Of a stretch of DNA of 64,000 nucleotides, positions 63,874-64,000 are shown piece by piece; the first letter of the stretch is position 1, and each line of letters begins with the position of its first letter. Below the pieces are notes generated by a model. That model saw only the letters and a list, made by a program, of their open reading frames with translations. It was not told the origin of the DNA and did not search any database. Origin of the DNA: Acinetobacter sp. A47 (lineage in GTDB: Bacteria; Pseudomonadota; Gammaproteobacteria; Pseudomonadales; Moraxellaceae); contig NZ_JSUS01000012.1 of the NCBI RefSeq assembly GCF_000805455.1, positions 62,001 to 126,000 of the forward strand, given 5' to 3'. The position numbers and the translations under genes are program-made.

Positions 63874-64000
63874 TTAAACCTTGTTTTCGCAGAACTGCAA
63901 AAAAGCCTTTAAGCCGGGACCCTGATATTTCTGACGATGAACCAGCATATACAAAGGACGTGTCAACTCCCAGAACGGAGTATCCAGAATGACCAGCTGG
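63874..64000 (-). CDS. LysR-family regulator, C-terminal end (partial)
   Basis: The minus frame entering from the right edge reads VILDTPFWELTRPLYMLVHR then FLQFCENKV and stop, typical of the closing strands and helix of a LysR substrate-binding domain. The N-terminal DNA-binding part lies outside the window. Confidence 0.7.
   Translation of the reverse strand, partial: QLVILDTPFWELTRPLYMLVHRQKYQGPGLKAFLQFCENKV

Overview
The window looks like an Acinetobacter chromosome, probably an environmental species. The evidence is the bfmRS pair, the betI-betB-betA/betT1-betT2 choline cluster, the nuoA-N operon with fused nuoCD followed by upp, the moderate-to-low GC content and the tRNA-Pro(TGG) context. 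All calls come from reading the sequence and recalled family knowledge; no database search was run.

Positions 1 to about 12083 are the right-hand part of an integrated P2/P4-like prophage or satellite whose left end lies outside the window. It carries an Ogr/Delta late-gene activator, two AT-rich membrane/coiled-coil cargo genes, a leader that looks like a C4/P4-CI antisense-RNA immunity region, a CI-like protein repressor divergent from ribbon-helix-helix genes, a P4-alpha-like primase-helicase, a run of small early genes (including DUF2528 and a DEDDh exonuclease) and a tyrosine integrase. It ends in a partial tRNA-His 3' end, the likely attachment core, directly before tRNA-Pro(TGG).

12.1-15.2 kb is a small variable region: a type VI secretion cassette (PAAR, Tae4-like amidase, putative membrane immunity protein), a DUF606-type transporter and a truncated NERD nuclease gene. 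15.3-21.9 kb holds a GMC oxidoreductase, the NrtR-nadV-prs NAD salvage cluster and a zinc alcohol dehydrogenase. 22.0-30.8 kb is the choline-to-glycine-betaine system: porin, betA, betB and betI run left, betT1 and betT2 run right, and a perfect 40-bp palindrome lies between them as the presumed BetI operator. 30.8-36.0 kb has a membrane protein, an MFS exporter, membrane-anchored mqo, a GNAT acetyltransferase and a flavin reductase.

36.0-38.9 kb is a second accessory stretch. It contains a long gene-free segment with extensive self-complementarity (a candidate structured RNA), a TetR regulator, and an AT-rich gene for a nuclease-ImmA/IrrE fusion broken by a one-base frameshift. Next come nrdB, a 43-codon small ORF and nrdA (class Ia ribonucleotide reductase), the bfmR-bfmS two-component system, the full 13-gene respiratory complex I operon (47.4-62.5 kb), upp, a cold-shock-domain protein and the 3' end of a LysR regulator.

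The least conventional parts are the RNA-plus-protein immunity region of the prophage, two intergenic hairpins with different stems but the same CUGCCA loop, the cargo gene bracketed by promoter-like 29-bp repeats, the unassigned structured RNA near 36.2 kb and the split nuclease/metallopeptidase gene.
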